A stretch of DNA of 64,000 bases from JAIRMO01 sp046533115. GTDB taxonomy: Bacteria; Spirochaetota; Spirochaetia; Treponematales; Breznakiellaceae. The notes below the pieces were generated by a model. That model worked only from the letters and a program-made list of their open reading frames with translations. It searched no databases and was not told the origin of the DNA. Positions 17,399-26,226 of this stretch are shown one piece after another; the first letter of the stretch is position 1, and every line of letters starts with the position of its first letter. The stretch is taken from the NCBI RefSeq assembly GCF_046533115.1, contig NZ_JAJQRC010000013.1:1-64000 (forward strand). Direction: 5' to 3'. Position numbers and translations under genes: made by a program.

Positions 17399-17830
17399 GT
17401 CTTTCATCGCCCGATCGTCCATATACCGCAGCCGCCGGGAAAGATCCCGGGCAAGGTTCATGATGATCAGGGAGAAGGTCTTAAGATCGTATTTATAGAT
17501 CTCCCGGAGGGCCTTATTGGAAATAGCGATAACCCGGAGGGGGGACAGGGTTCTAATGGTTGCCGCCGAAGGCATCACATCCAGAACCTCCATCTCCCCA
17601 AAGGCGTCTCCTTCGCTGAATTCATAGAGGACTACCCCCTGCTTGACCACCTCCACCCGGCCCTCCAGTATAAACCGGATCTTGTCATTGGGGGAGCCTT
17701 CGACGAGAATTTCCTCCCCCTGCTCGTAGGATTCCTCATCCAGCAGGGGGAGGATCCCCTCGATCTGCTCCGCTAAAAGGCCCCCGAAAAGGGAATATTT
17801 TTGCAAGGCGGAAGATTTCATCAAATTCAA
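17393..17830 (-). CDS. Cyclic-nucleotide-binding domain protein (CRP-like sensor without HTH)
   Basis: 145 residues forming a single cNMP-binding beta-barrel: QKYSLFGGLLAEQIEGILPL, then ILVEGSPNDKIRFILEGRVE and FSEGDAFGEMEVLDVMPSAA. The FGEM segment matches the phosphate-binding cassette, though the usual downstream Arg is replaced in the SAATIRTLS context, so real nucleotide binding is uncertain. There is no C-terminal helix-turn-helix; instead helices ending SLIIMNLARDLSRRLRYMDD, as in stand-alone CNB proteins. It lies 19 bases behind the membrane protein gene at 17850-20426 on the same strand, so they are probably co-transcribed and may function together. Confidence 0.85.
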   Translation of the reverse strand: MNLMKSSALQKYSLFGGLLAEQIEGILPLLDEESYEQGEEILVEGSPNDKIRFILEGRVEVVKQGVVLYEFSEGDAFGEMEVLDVMPSAATIRTLSPLRVIAISNKALREIYKYDLKTFSLIIMNLARDLSRRLRYMDDRAMKDR

Positions 17831-17849
17831 CCTCCGTTCCTAAAAATTC

Positions 17850-20426
17850 CTAAACCGAGGGACTGACCTCGATCAACTGCGGGGAGTCCCCGGACTGTTC
17901 GGAGCCTCCCTGATTACCTTCCTGGGCAGCCTTGCCGCCCAAATTAACGGGGAACAGGCACCCTACCAGGAGGTATATCCCGATGCCGACCCCCAGCAGC
18001 AGGGGGAACCCGCTGGATACGGCCAGGATCCGGGCCAGGGCGCTGCCCGCCACGGATAACCCGCCGTTCATACCCCAGGCCCAGGGGAGCAGGTGGGGTT
18101 TATTCTCCTGGAGGCTGTCCAGGCCGTTGGGATAGGGAACCCCCATGAAAAAGGCCGGGGGAGCGATAATAAGCCCTGCGGCGAGGATCCGTAACCCCAA
18201 AGCCGCCGAATTAAAATAGTTAAGAAAGCTATCCAGGCCAAAGATATAAAACAGGAAAAACCCGGCAATACAAATACAGGAACCCAACACCACCCTGCCC
18301 CGGATCCGTTTGAACCGGCTGCTAACCAGGTTACCCAGGGCGGAAAAAATCAACATGGTGGTAATCACGATGCTGGCGGAATAGGTGGGGTTAGAAAGGA
18401 ACACCCCCAGCCGCTGGATAAGGAAAATCTCAATCAGCATATAACCGAGTCCCAGCCCCGCATAGTATAAGATGACCCCCACCGCGCCCCGGGGGTGTTG
18501 CAGGAGCTGCTTCCTCCGGCCCACCACGGGGATAAGGATCACGATAAATCCGAAGATACAGGCCTGAATCAGCAGCCCCAGGAGCAGGAGATACCCCCAT
18601 TCCTCGGACACGTCCTCCATCTGATCCAGGTAGAGGGAAAGCAGGTTCAATTTTAAAAACCCCGAATAATAGGGCCGGGAATCCCGGATAGGCCTGATAT
18701 CGAAGATGTAGTCGTCTTCCACCTGGTTCCGGTCCCCTGCAAGGAATTTAAGAATCGCCCCCCGGTACATATCCGCATTGGTAAAACTTTCCACGGGGTT
18801 TTCCTCGCGGCCGTCAAAATGATCCCGGTAAACCGCCATCAGCAGCGCCGTATCCCGCTGGGGAACCTCGGTCGCCGGGGCATACAGGAGTTCAAAGGAA
18901 CGGGACCGGACAAAATCGTTCAGGGTCACGGTTTCCCCTTCGCTAAAGGCGCCGTTTTTTACCAAAATCGTGGAGGTGGACATAAAAAGGCCAAAGGCAT
19001 AGAGGCTCTGCCGGGGGTCTTCCATACCCCCCTCCTCCATGGCCAGAATAACCGTGTTTAACAGTTTGAGTACATTCCGGGGAGGATTGAGCCGGTCCCA
19101 CACGGTGATCGAGAGGATCCCCCCGGGTTTAAGGCTGGTAAGATATTCCTTAATTGCCTCCACGGTATACTTAAAATCTTCGTGGACGACATAGCCGCCG
19201 GAATTGGAGAGGCCGATGGAATCCACCAGGCTTATTTCAATCAGGTCATAGGCGGCGGGATGCTCCCCGCAAAAGGCCCGGGGCTCCCCCTGAATAACCC
19301 GGATCTGATCTGATTTGAGCAAAGAACCGGTAAACCGGGACACATTGGGATCATCCCGCAAAAGCCGGATCATCTCCGTGGAGGGTTCCACAATGTCGAT
19401 CTTCCGGGCGCCCTTATACCGGGCAACCTGGGCGTTGATCCCCCCCCCCAGTTCTATCAACAACACGTCGGGGTTCGGGAGTACGGTATAGGGGGCGGCC
19501 ATGGGAAGATAATCCATATACTCCTGTTCCCCAGGCCGGAGGCTTCCCATAATCCCGATGGGTCCTGAGCCGTCCACAAAGAGCCCCCAGTAGGGCTGGT
19601 TGGGCATAACCGAAACATTTAAGGCGGCGTTATCCGAAAGTCCCGGGGCAAAATGAAAGTACTGGGAGGCATACACATGGTATTCCCCCCCGGGCCCATA
19701 GGAATGATGCACCAGTTTTGAGTCCGGATACTTGCGGACATAGCTTATGTCCTTATAATCGGATACCCGGATATCCCCCTCCAGAAAAACAAGGCAGAGG
19801 GCGCCCAGGGAGGTAACGACCAGCACCAGGAGGTGTAACAGGGAAAACCGGGAAGACTGGGTTCTCTTGTCCCAGGATACGGAAGTAAACAGGGCGGCGA
19901 TAATGGTGAGCCCCAGGATGGGTAAAATAAGGTACCGGGGGGGGAGTAAAAACATAAACACAATGATAATAAAACCCCCGACCCCGGAGCCAATCATGTT
20001 CCAGAAATAAACCCGCTGGATCTCCTCCCGCAGGGCCACAAAGGCGACCCCGGTAAAGGCGGCGATGACAAAAAACGGTACCCCGTAAATAATATAATAG
20101 GCCCCGATGAACCACAGTTGCCGGGAATCGGAGGCAAGAAAAACCGGATTAAAGGGAACCATCTGGGCGACGAACACCGCCAGGGCCAAAAGCAGGGGCA
20201 GGCTGATGGCGCAAACCGAAAGAATGACATCGGCCCGGGGGCGTACCCAGTCCGCGAGAAAGGTAAGGATGATTCCGGAGATCCCTATCCCCAACAGGGC
20301 GGTGGAAATAACCAGGGAGCCGAAATTGGACCAGCCCCCCACTGAAAAAATCCGCATCACATAGAGTTCATAGGAGATCCCCGCAACCGATATAAAGAAC
20401 AGGGCGCATATCTTTGCATTTTTCAT
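17850..20426 (-). CDS. Polytopic membrane protein with a spermidine-synthase-like domain
   Basis: 858 residues. The N-terminal 220 residues hold about seven membrane segments (for example LPLLLALAVFVAQMVPFNPV). A soluble Rossmann domain at about 310-480 resembles spermidine synthase or methyltransferases: LLIELGGGINAQVARYKGAR, KIDIVEPSTEMIRLL and LTSLKPGGILSITVWDR. The C-terminal 250 residues hold another seven or so membrane segments. The catalytic Asp-X-X-Asp-Pro of true spermidine synthase is not seen; that place reads LIEISLVDSIGLSNSGG. It is therefore called a spermidine-synthase-like membrane protein of unknown reaction. Translation starts at ATG 20426 with TATTAT nine bases upstream and no Shine-Dalgarno. 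Confidence 0.85.
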   Translation of the reverse strand: MKNAKICALFFISVAGISYELYVMRIFSVGGWSNFGSLVISTALLGIGISGIILTFLADWVRPRADVILSVCAISLPLLLALAVFVAQMVPFNPVFLASDSRQLWFIGAYYIIYGVPFFVIAAFTGVAFVALREEIQRVYFWNMIGSGVGGFIIIVFMFLLPPRYLILPILGLTIIAALFTSVSWDKRTQSSRFSLLHLLVLVVTSLGALCLVFLEGDIRVSDYKDISYVRKYPDSKLVHHSYGPGGEYHVYASQYFHFAPGLSDNAALNVSVMPNQPYWGLFVDGSGPIGIMGSLRPGEQEYMDYLPMAAPYTVLPNPDVLLIELGGGINAQVARYKGARKIDIVEPSTEMIRLLRDDPNVSRFTGSLLKSDQIRVIQGEPRAFCGEHPAAYDLIEISLVDSIGLSNSGGYVVHEDFKYTVEAIKEYLTSLKPGGILSITVWDRLNPPRNVLKLLNTVILAMEEGGMEDPRQSLYAFGLFMSTSTILVKNGAFSEGETVTLNDFVRSRSFELLYAPATEVPQRDTALLMAVYRDHFDGREENPVESFTNADMYRGAILKFLAGDRNQVEDDYIFDIRPIRDSRPYYSGFLKLNLLSLYLDQMEDVSEEWGYLLLLGLLIQACIFGFIVILIPVVGRRKQLLQHPRGAVGVILYYAGLGLGYMLIEIFLIQRLGVFLSNPTYSASIVITTMLIFSALGNLVSSRFKRIRGRVVLGSCICIAGFFLFYIFGLDSFLNYFNSAALGLRILAAGLIIAPPAFFMGVPYPNGLDSLQENKPHLLPWAWGMNGGLSVAGSALARILAVSSGFPLLLGVGIGIYLLVGCLFPVNLGGKAAQEGNQGGSEQSGDSPQLIEVSPSV

Positions 20427-20582
20427 ACATAATCCATAATAAGTCGGTCTCCCGAAAATTTTTATTCGGGGAAATAACCTTGAATTTCGGCGAAAAACAA
20501 ACTTTTAACCGTTTTCCTCTTACATTGAGAGGTTAATGTTTCAAAATTTACTATTTTGAGACAGTCTTAGTATAGTGAATCA

Positions 20583-20611
20583 TTGACTTAAACTCAATAT
20601 ATTTTTACACT
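20583..20611 (+). promoter_or_regulatory. Candidate promoter upstream of the PCMT-family gene
   Basis: TTGACT at 20583-20588 and TACACT at 20606-20611 with 17 bases between. The surrounding 20430-20620 is AT-rich and otherwise empty. Confidence 0.4.
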
Positions 20612-20680
20612 ATATTCTGGTTGGTTTGGTGGTTTCTTGGCAGTGCTCCCGTTATTTTTATAGGTAAAGTGGTAAATAAA

Positions 20681-21730
20681 GTGAAAAATTCTAATTCTGT
20701 TCCGGCTTTAGTTATTGTGGCCCTGGCAGTGGGCTTAATTATTGGGTTTGTTTTCGGTCTGACCCTGCCGTCCCTGGTTTCCGCTAAATCCGAACGGGTC
20801 CTGGCCTATGAAGAAGTGGCGGCCCAATCGGCGGTGGAGGAGGCGGCAAAACTGGCGATCGAACTGGGGGTGGACAGCCCCGAATACGGCCAGGCGTATC
20901 AAACCCTTACCAGGGGAGAACGGTACGACGGCCCCGCCCTGGCCCAGTCCATGCCCATCGAAACCAAGGAGGTATGGCTTTCCTGGATGCGGAATAACCG
21001 CAACGATTCCCCCCTGTATCTTGAGGAACGATGGAAACTGGCCCATGATTTTGTGGAGTCCTCGGAATTGAAGCGTACCGCGGATGTCCGGGCCTTTTTG
21101 CTGGCCCCCCGGGAGCATTTTGTCCGGGAACAGAACCTGAACCTGGCCTACGCCGACACCTGGCTGCCCATAGGATACGGGGCCACCATTACGGACCCGG
21201 ACGTGGTGGCGATGATGACCACGACCCTCAATATCAATCCCGGGGAACGGGTCCTGGAAATCGGTACCGGTTCGGGGTACCAGTCGGCCATTTTATCCTA
21301 CCTCACCCAGCAGGTGTATACCATCGAAATAATCAAGCCCCTCTTTATCGAGACGGATCTCCTCTACCGGGATTTGGAAAATTCCTTTCCCGTCTATGGG
21401 TCCATTAACCGGAAACTGGGAGACGGCTATTACGGCTGGGAGGAATACGCCCCCTTCGACAAGATCCTGGTTACCTGCTCTATTGATCATATCCCGCCGC
21501 CCCTGCTCAAACAGCTTAAAACCGGGGGTATCATGGTGCTGCCCCTGGGACCTCCGGGCCGGCAATATATTATGGAAGTCAAGAAGAACATCGCCGAAGA
21601 CGGGAGCATTACCCTTACCCGGCGGGATGTGTATAACGGCCTGGGGGTTAGTTTTATCCCCTTCCGGGATGAGACGGGAGCCTCCTACTCCACCTCGGAG
21701 CCGGTCGAAAAAAAGGTTATCCCCCGGTAA
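20681..21730 (+). CDS. PCMT-family protein methyltransferase with N-terminal membrane anchor
   Basis: A protein-L-isoaspartate O-methyltransferase-like enzyme, about 350 residues against roughly 210 for classical Pcm. The extra N-terminus is a signal anchor (ALVIVALAVGLIIGFVFGLT) plus a helical region. The methyltransferase domain follows: REHFVREQNLNLAYADTWLP, a SAM-binding VLEIGTGSGYQSAILSYL and PFDKILVTCSIDHIPPPLLK. The family repairs isoaspartyl residues; the anchor suggests it works on envelope proteins or faces the periplasm, which is inference. The start is uncertain: GTG 20681 gives a sensible anchor, while TTG 20621 extends it by 20 residues. Confidence 0.82.
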   Translation: MKNSNSVPALVIVALAVGLIIGFVFGLTLPSLVSAKSERVLAYEEVAAQSAVEEAAKLAIELGVDSPEYGQAYQTLTRGERYDGPALAQSMPIETKEVWLSWMRNNRNDSPLYLEERWKLAHDFVESSELKRTADVRAFLLAPREHFVREQNLNLAYADTWLPIGYGATITDPDVVAMMTTTLNINPGERVLEIGTGSGYQSAILSYLTQQVYTIEIIKPLFIETDLLYRDLENSFPVYGSINRKLGDGYYGWEEYAPFDKILVTCSIDHIPPPLLKQLKTGGIMVLPLGPPGRQYIMEVKKNIAEDGSITLTRRDVYNGLGVSFIPFRDETGASYSTSEPVEKKVIPR

Positions 21731-21850
21731 CGGGTGTTCGCCGCGGCTGTTACCGCGGGTACGGCTTGACAAAGGAGGAGCGGCTGTTTCAAAATAAGCG
21801 GTGTCGTGATAAAAGTTTGACAGAAACTACTATATAAGAAGGAGATCGTA

Positions 21851-23110
21851 ATGAAAAAGCTTATTTTTTCGATGGTTTTACTCGTGATCATCTTGACCGT
21901 TCCCGTATTCGGCGGCGGGGGACGGCAGAGCGTTCCGGCGGGGAAAAAAACCGTTTCCTTTGCCCTTTGGGATGAGATTCAATACCCCGTATTTGCGGAG
22001 ATCTGTAAGCAATTTACCCAGGAAACCGGTATTGAGGTAGATCTTCAGCTGACTCCCTGGAGCCAGTATTGGACCAAGCTGGACGCGGCGGCCACCGCGG
22101 GGAATGCCGCGGATGTATTTTGGATGAACATCTTTTTGCCGAAATACGCGGACGCCGGGGTGATCGAGCCGGTGGATTCCTATTTTACCCGGGACGGATT
22201 GGATAAATCCGCCTGGTCCCCGGCGATGCTCAATTTATACACCTATAAGGACCGGCTTTACACCATGCCTAAGGGGATGGATGTGGTGGTGGTGGCCTAT
22301 AACAAGGCGATTTTCGATAAATACGGCGTCTCCTACCCCACCGAAGGATGGACCTGGCAGGATTTGGAACGGATCGGTGCCCAATTACGGGACAAGATCC
22401 AGGCCGCCGGGGGGAGTGAATATCCCCTGCTTATGGAACTGGATCCCCAGCCTTCGTATTTACAGTTCTGGCTCCAGGACGGGGTGGTTCCCTATAGCGC
22501 CTCGGGCAGCTCCAGTAATATCGGCCGGCCCGAAGCCCGCAAGGCGTTTGACGATATCCTCAAGCTCATGGATCAACGGATCCTGCCGAATTTTACCATT
22601 TTGTCCGATACCAAGGGGACGGACCTCTTCCTTTCCGGCCGGGGGGCCCTGCTTTATGTGGGGAGCTGGAAATCTTCCGTATTGGACGGCGCCTCCTTTG
22701 CCTCCCAGATCGGCCTGGTGCCCATGCCTTCTCGGGGGGTCAGTAATGTATGCGCCCTGGGGGGAATCAGCTATGCCCTGAATTCCCGGGCCAAGGACAA
22801 GGAATCTGCCTGGCAGCTTATCAAATTTCTTGGGGGCGAAATCAGCAACCGGCTGCAGGCGGAGGCCCGGATCGAAATTCCCGCCTACCTCAAGGCCCAG
22901 CCTTCGTATATCCCTTCCTTCCAGAACATCGATCCCACCGCTTTTATCAAACAAAGCGCGGCATCCACGGTATATCCCTCCCATCCCAAAATGTTTGACT
23001 GGGACGGGGTCCAGACCGAGCTGGTAACCGAAATTTTCAACCGGACCAAATCTTCCGCCCAGGCGCTGCAGGAATTAGCCGCGGAAGTTGACGCCCTGAT
23101 GAAACAGTAG
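21851..23110 (+). CDS. Sugar-binding protein of ABC importer (CUT1 type)
   Basis: 419 residues. The signal peptide is MKKLIFSMVLLVIILTVPVF followed by GGGGRQS; no cysteine lies at the cleavage site, so it is probably free in the periplasm, unlike the other binding proteins here. The body, VSFALWDEIQYPVFAEICKQ then IEVDLQLTPWSQYWTKL, is a family 1 solute-binding protein and a paralogue of the one at 11176. The ribosome binding site is GAAGGAGAT. It heads an operon with permeases at 23175 and 24100 and an amidohydrolase at 24932. The ligand is unknown. Confidence 0.92.
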   Translation: MKKLIFSMVLLVIILTVPVFGGGGRQSVPAGKKTVSFALWDEIQYPVFAEICKQFTQETGIEVDLQLTPWSQYWTKLDAAATAGNAADVFWMNIFLPKYADAGVIEPVDSYFTRDGLDKSAWSPAMLNLYTYKDRLYTMPKGMDVVVVAYNKAIFDKYGVSYPTEGWTWQDLERIGAQLRDKIQAAGGSEYPLLMELDPQPSYLQFWLQDGVVPYSASGSSSNIGRPEARKAFDDILKLMDQRILPNFTILSDTKGTDLFLSGRGALLYVGSWKSSVLDGASFASQIGLVPMPSRGVSNVCALGGISYALNSRAKDKESAWQLIKFLGGEISNRLQAEARIEIPAYLKAQPSYIPSFQNIDPTAFIKQSAASTVYPSHPKMFDWDGVQTELVTEIFNRTKSSAQALQELAAEVDALMKQ

Positions 23111-23132
23111 AACCGCCGGAGCGGACGGCTAT

Positions 23133-23152
23133 CCGGGGACCCCGGTCCCCGG
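23133..23152 (+). other. Intercistronic hairpin after binding-protein gene
   Basis: CCGGGGACC and GGTCCCCGG form a near-perfect 20-base palindrome at 23133-23152. There is no T-run. It probably stabilises or separates the abundant binding-protein message from the permease message. Confidence 0.6.
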
Positions 23153-23174
23153 GCAGGGCAAGGGGGGCAGGGTT

Positions 23175-24083
23175 TTGTTAAACCGCTTTTGGCACATGAA
23201 AAGCCGCTTATACCGCAGAGAGGCCCTGTGGTCCTATATCTTTATTACCCCCTTCCTTGCCGGCCTGGGGGTTTTTTACCTATATACTTTTTTTAACAAT
23301 ATCTATATCAGTTTTACCAATAAAAAAACCTTCGGTGTCCCGGTCTTTATCGGTTTGCAGAATTTTGTAAAACTCTTTGGGGATCCCCGGTTTCGTTCCT
23401 CCTTGGGGAATACCCTTAGATATGTGGTTTTCTGCGTACCCGCGGTGATCATATTTTCCACCCTGATCGCCTGCCTTTTGAACGCTAAAACAAAATTAAC
23501 CGGCCTGTACCGGACCCTGATCTTTATCCCGGCGGTAACCATGCCTGCGGCCATAGGATTAGTGTGGCGCTGGATGATGAATTACGAATTCGGCCTTATC
23601 AATGCCTTCCTGGGCTTGTTCGGCGCCGTCCCCCGGGCCTGGCTGAGCGATCCGAACCTGTCCCTGCCGGCGGTATCCATCGTCCTGGTATGGGCGGATG
23701 TCAGTACCAAGATGGTCATTTTATTGGCCGGTATCCAGGGTATCCCCCGGATCTATTACGAAGCAGCCACCATAGACGGCGCCGGGGGAATCCGTTGTTT
23801 TTTTAACATCACCATCCCCCTCCTCTCGCCGATGATCTTTTTTTGCCTTATTATGGAAAGCATCGGGGTGTTCCAGATCTTCGATTTTATCTATTTGATG
23901 ATCCCCCGGCTCTCCAGCGGCATGCCCGGGGCCCGGAGCGTGATATGGCTTTTCTATGACGAGGCCTTTGCCCGGTCCAACGAAGGGTACGCATCGGCGG
24001 TTACGGTGGTGTTGTTTTTTATTATCCTCGCCATAACCGTCATACAGATGGTGGTCCGCCGGCGCTGGGTCTACGAGGAATAG
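23175..24083 (+). CDS. Carbohydrate ABC importer, permease 1 (MalF type)
   Basis: 302 residues with six membrane segments, starting YIFITPFLAGLGVFYLYTFF. The EAA loop reads YYEAATIDGAGGIRCFFNIT. The start is probably TTG 23175, because GGGGGGCAGGG stands just upstream; the ATG seven codons later has no ribosome binding site. Partner of the permease at 24100 and of the binding protein at 21851. No ATPase gene is in the cluster. Confidence 0.9.
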   Translation: MLNRFWHMKSRLYRREALWSYIFITPFLAGLGVFYLYTFFNNIYISFTNKKTFGVPVFIGLQNFVKLFGDPRFRSSLGNTLRYVVFCVPAVIIFSTLIACLLNAKTKLTGLYRTLIFIPAVTMPAAIGLVWRWMMNYEFGLINAFLGLFGAVPRAWLSDPNLSLPAVSIVLVWADVSTKMVILLAGIQGIPRIYYEAATIDGAGGIRCFFNITIPLLSPMIFFCLIMESIGVFQIFDFIYLMIPRLSSGMPGARSVIWLFYDEAFARSNEGYASAVTVVLFFIILAITVIQMVVRRRWVYEE

Positions 24084-24099
24084 TCATGGGGGCAGTTTT

Positions 24100-24921
24100 A
24101 TGAAGAGGACCATTACTGCGGGTATTGTCCATGGACTGCTGGTGATAAGTTCCTTAACCACGGTCCTTCCCTTTATCTGGATGATCCTCACCTCCTTTAA
24201 AACCTACGAAGAAAGCATCCATATCCCCATGATAATCCTGCCTTCCTCCTGGAATTTTGACAATTTTACCGAGGTCCTGGCGAAATTCCCCTTTGCCTAT
24301 TTTTATACCAATACGTTTTTGATGATGGCGGTGGTAGTAATCGGGCAGCTGGCCATCTGTTCCCTGGCGGCCTATGCCTTTGCCCGGCTGCGTTTTCCGG
24401 GCAGGGACCTGGTTTTTCTCCTCTGCCTCTCCCTGATGATGGTTCCGGGTCAGATATTCCTTATCCCCCGGTACAGCTTAATGGTAAAGTGGCGGCTCAC
24501 CGATACCCTAACCGCCCTCTGGCTGCCCCGGCTGTTCAGCGTATTTGGGGTATTTATGCTCCGGCAGTTTTTTTCCGCCCTGCCCCGGGATCTGGACGAG
24601 GCGGCGAAGATAGACGGATGCAGCTACTGGGGCATATACCACCGGGTCCTCTTGCCCCTGATCAAACCCGGGCTGGTATCCCTGGGGATCCTCATCGCCC
24701 TGGACTCCTGGAAGGACCTGATGTGGCCCCTGATAGTAAACACGGACATGAAAAAACAGACCCTCTCCGCGGGGCTGGCCTATCTTATCGGGGAACATAC
24801 CACCATTTATCCCCTGGTTATGGCCGGGGGTTTAATGGCCGCGGCCCCGATGATTATCCTGTTTTTTATATTCCAGCGGTATTTTATTGAAGGCATTGCC
24901 CTTTCGGGCATCAAACTATGA
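24100..24921 (+). CDS. Carbohydrate ABC importer, permease 2 (MalG type)
   Basis: 273 residues, six membrane segments, with the MalG signatures MILTSFKTYEESIHIPMIIL near the N-terminus, the EAA loop LDEAAKIDGCSYWGIYHRVL and the C-terminal YFIEGIALSGIKL. It begins 17 bases after the first permease. Together they form the membrane channel of the second sugar importer. Confidence 0.92.
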   Translation: MKRTITAGIVHGLLVISSLTTVLPFIWMILTSFKTYEESIHIPMIILPSSWNFDNFTEVLAKFPFAYFYTNTFLMMAVVVIGQLAICSLAAYAFARLRFPGRDLVFLLCLSLMMVPGQIFLIPRYSLMVKWRLTDTLTALWLPRLFSVFGVFMLRQFFSALPRDLDEAAKIDGCSYWGIYHRVLLPLIKPGLVSLGILIALDSWKDLMWPLIVNTDMKKQTLSAGLAYLIGEHTTIYPLVMAGGLMAAAPMIILFFIFQRYFIEGIALSGIKL

Positions 24922-24931
24922 AGGAAGTCCC

Positions 24932-25987
24932 ATGTATTACAAATACCCCATCAGCGATGTCCACATTCACGCCCCCACCCGTGCTTTCGCGGAGGAAACC
25001 CTGGCCATGGTCCGGGAATTGGGGTATCAAAAATTCGTTGTCCTCAGCTGCGCCTCCCTATTTCCGGAATTTATGGGCAACAATATACTCTGCGCCGCCA
25101 TCAAATTAAAAAGTTCCGGCCGGGCTTATGCCTTTGCCGCGGTGCATTATCCCGAAACCGGAGCCCCCGGTCCGGAAGAAATGCTTGCCCAGGCTGCCCT
25201 GTACCATGAACTCGGGTTTGACGGCATCAAAATGATGGACGGCAAGCCCAATATACGCTTACGCACCGGTATCCCCCTGGACGATCCCGCCTATGATCCC
25301 CTGTTTTCTTTCATGGAAAGCGTGGATATGCCCCTGCTCTACCATGTCAACGACCCGGTCGAATTCTGGACCTGGGATCTGATGCCCCGGTGGGCCCAGG
25401 CGATGGGGGATCAGGTGTTTTATGGGGACGGGCGTTACCCCTCAAAACAACAGATCGAAGATGAAGCCCTGGGAATTTTGGATAAACACCCCAAACTGCG
25501 GGTCATTTTTCCCCACTTTTTTTTCACCGCCATAGACCGGGAACGGACCAAACAGCTATTCGATACCTACCCCCAGGTGTCCTACGATATAACCCCCGGT
25601 TGGGAAATGTTTGAGAGTTTTGCCCAGGATTACGAACCCTGGCGGCAATTTTTTATCGATCATTCCCACCGCATCCTCTTTGGGACCGATACCATAAGCG
25701 ACCATTGGCGGGAAACCGTGAGCTGCCTGCGCCGGGTTATGGAAACCTCCGAGGAATTTGTTGCCTTTGAGGAGCAATGCCGGGGGCTTGCCCTGGACGG
25801 GGACGCCCTTAAGGATATTTATCAGCGTAACTTTGACCGTTACCTGCCCAATGCGCCCCGGCCCATGAACCTGGCGGGGTTACGGGCCTACGGCCAATCC
25901 CTGTACCCCCGCGCCGCGGCCCTGGGGCAACACAGCCAAAAAGCCGCGGCCGATATAGACGAGGCCCTGGCGGCTCTGGACGCATAG
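24932..25987 (+). CDS. Amidohydrolase-family (TIM-barrel) metal-dependent hydrolase
   Basis: About 351 residues. The metal-binding HxH motif of the amidohydrolase-2 group is at the N-terminus (ISDVHIHAPT). Further barrel motifs are GFDGIKMMDGKP, LLYHVNDPVEFW, LRVIFPHFFF and a late ILFGTDTISD with the expected aspartate. Relatives hydrolyse or decarboxylate small acids and lactones. The start at ATG 24932 is set by GAAGGAAG; an earlier codon at 24887 would overlap the permease. It starts ten bases after the permease, so its substrate is probably the imported compound or a product of it. Confidence 0.85.
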   Translation: MYYKYPISDVHIHAPTRAFAEETLAMVRELGYQKFVVLSCASLFPEFMGNNILCAAIKLKSSGRAYAFAAVHYPETGAPGPEEMLAQAALYHELGFDGIKMMDGKPNIRLRTGIPLDDPAYDPLFSFMESVDMPLLYHVNDPVEFWTWDLMPRWAQAMGDQVFYGDGRYPSKQQIEDEALGILDKHPKLRVIFPHFFFTAIDRERTKQLFDTYPQVSYDITPGWEMFESFAQDYEPWRQFFIDHSHRILFGTDTISDHWRETVSCLRRVMETSEEFVAFEEQCRGLALDGDALKDIYQRNFDRYLPNAPRPMNLAGLRAYGQSLYPRAAALGQHSQKAAADIDEALAALDA

Positions 25988-26092
25988 GGAAGCACCGGAA
26001 ACCGGAGTTTTCAGCGCCTTTCATCATGAGGGGTTGCAGTGGTCTTAAAATAACGTAAGTCGTAAATCCGTCTTATATTCTATAATTATCTA

Positions 26093-26121
26093 TAGACAAA
26101 CCGGAGAAATGCATATAAAAT
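26093..26121 (+). promoter_or_regulatory. Possible promoter for the LysM/C39 gene
   Basis: TAGACA at 26093-26098 and TAAAAT at 26116-26121 with 17 bases between, in an AT-rich intergenic region of 239 bases that shows nothing else. Confidence 0.35.
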
Positions 26122-26226
26122 GAGCGTATAGTGTATTATTGACCGTAAGAAACTGCGATTTCGTTCCGATATAGTACTAGACGGGCTTGCCAAATATGTG
26201 ATGGGAAGTTTGTCGATTTTCATAAG

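Noticed and set aside
20611..20623. TTG at 20621 as leaderless start of the PCMT-family gene
   Set aside because: TATATT is too close and the matching -35 spacing is 22; GTG 20681 gives a better membrane anchor.
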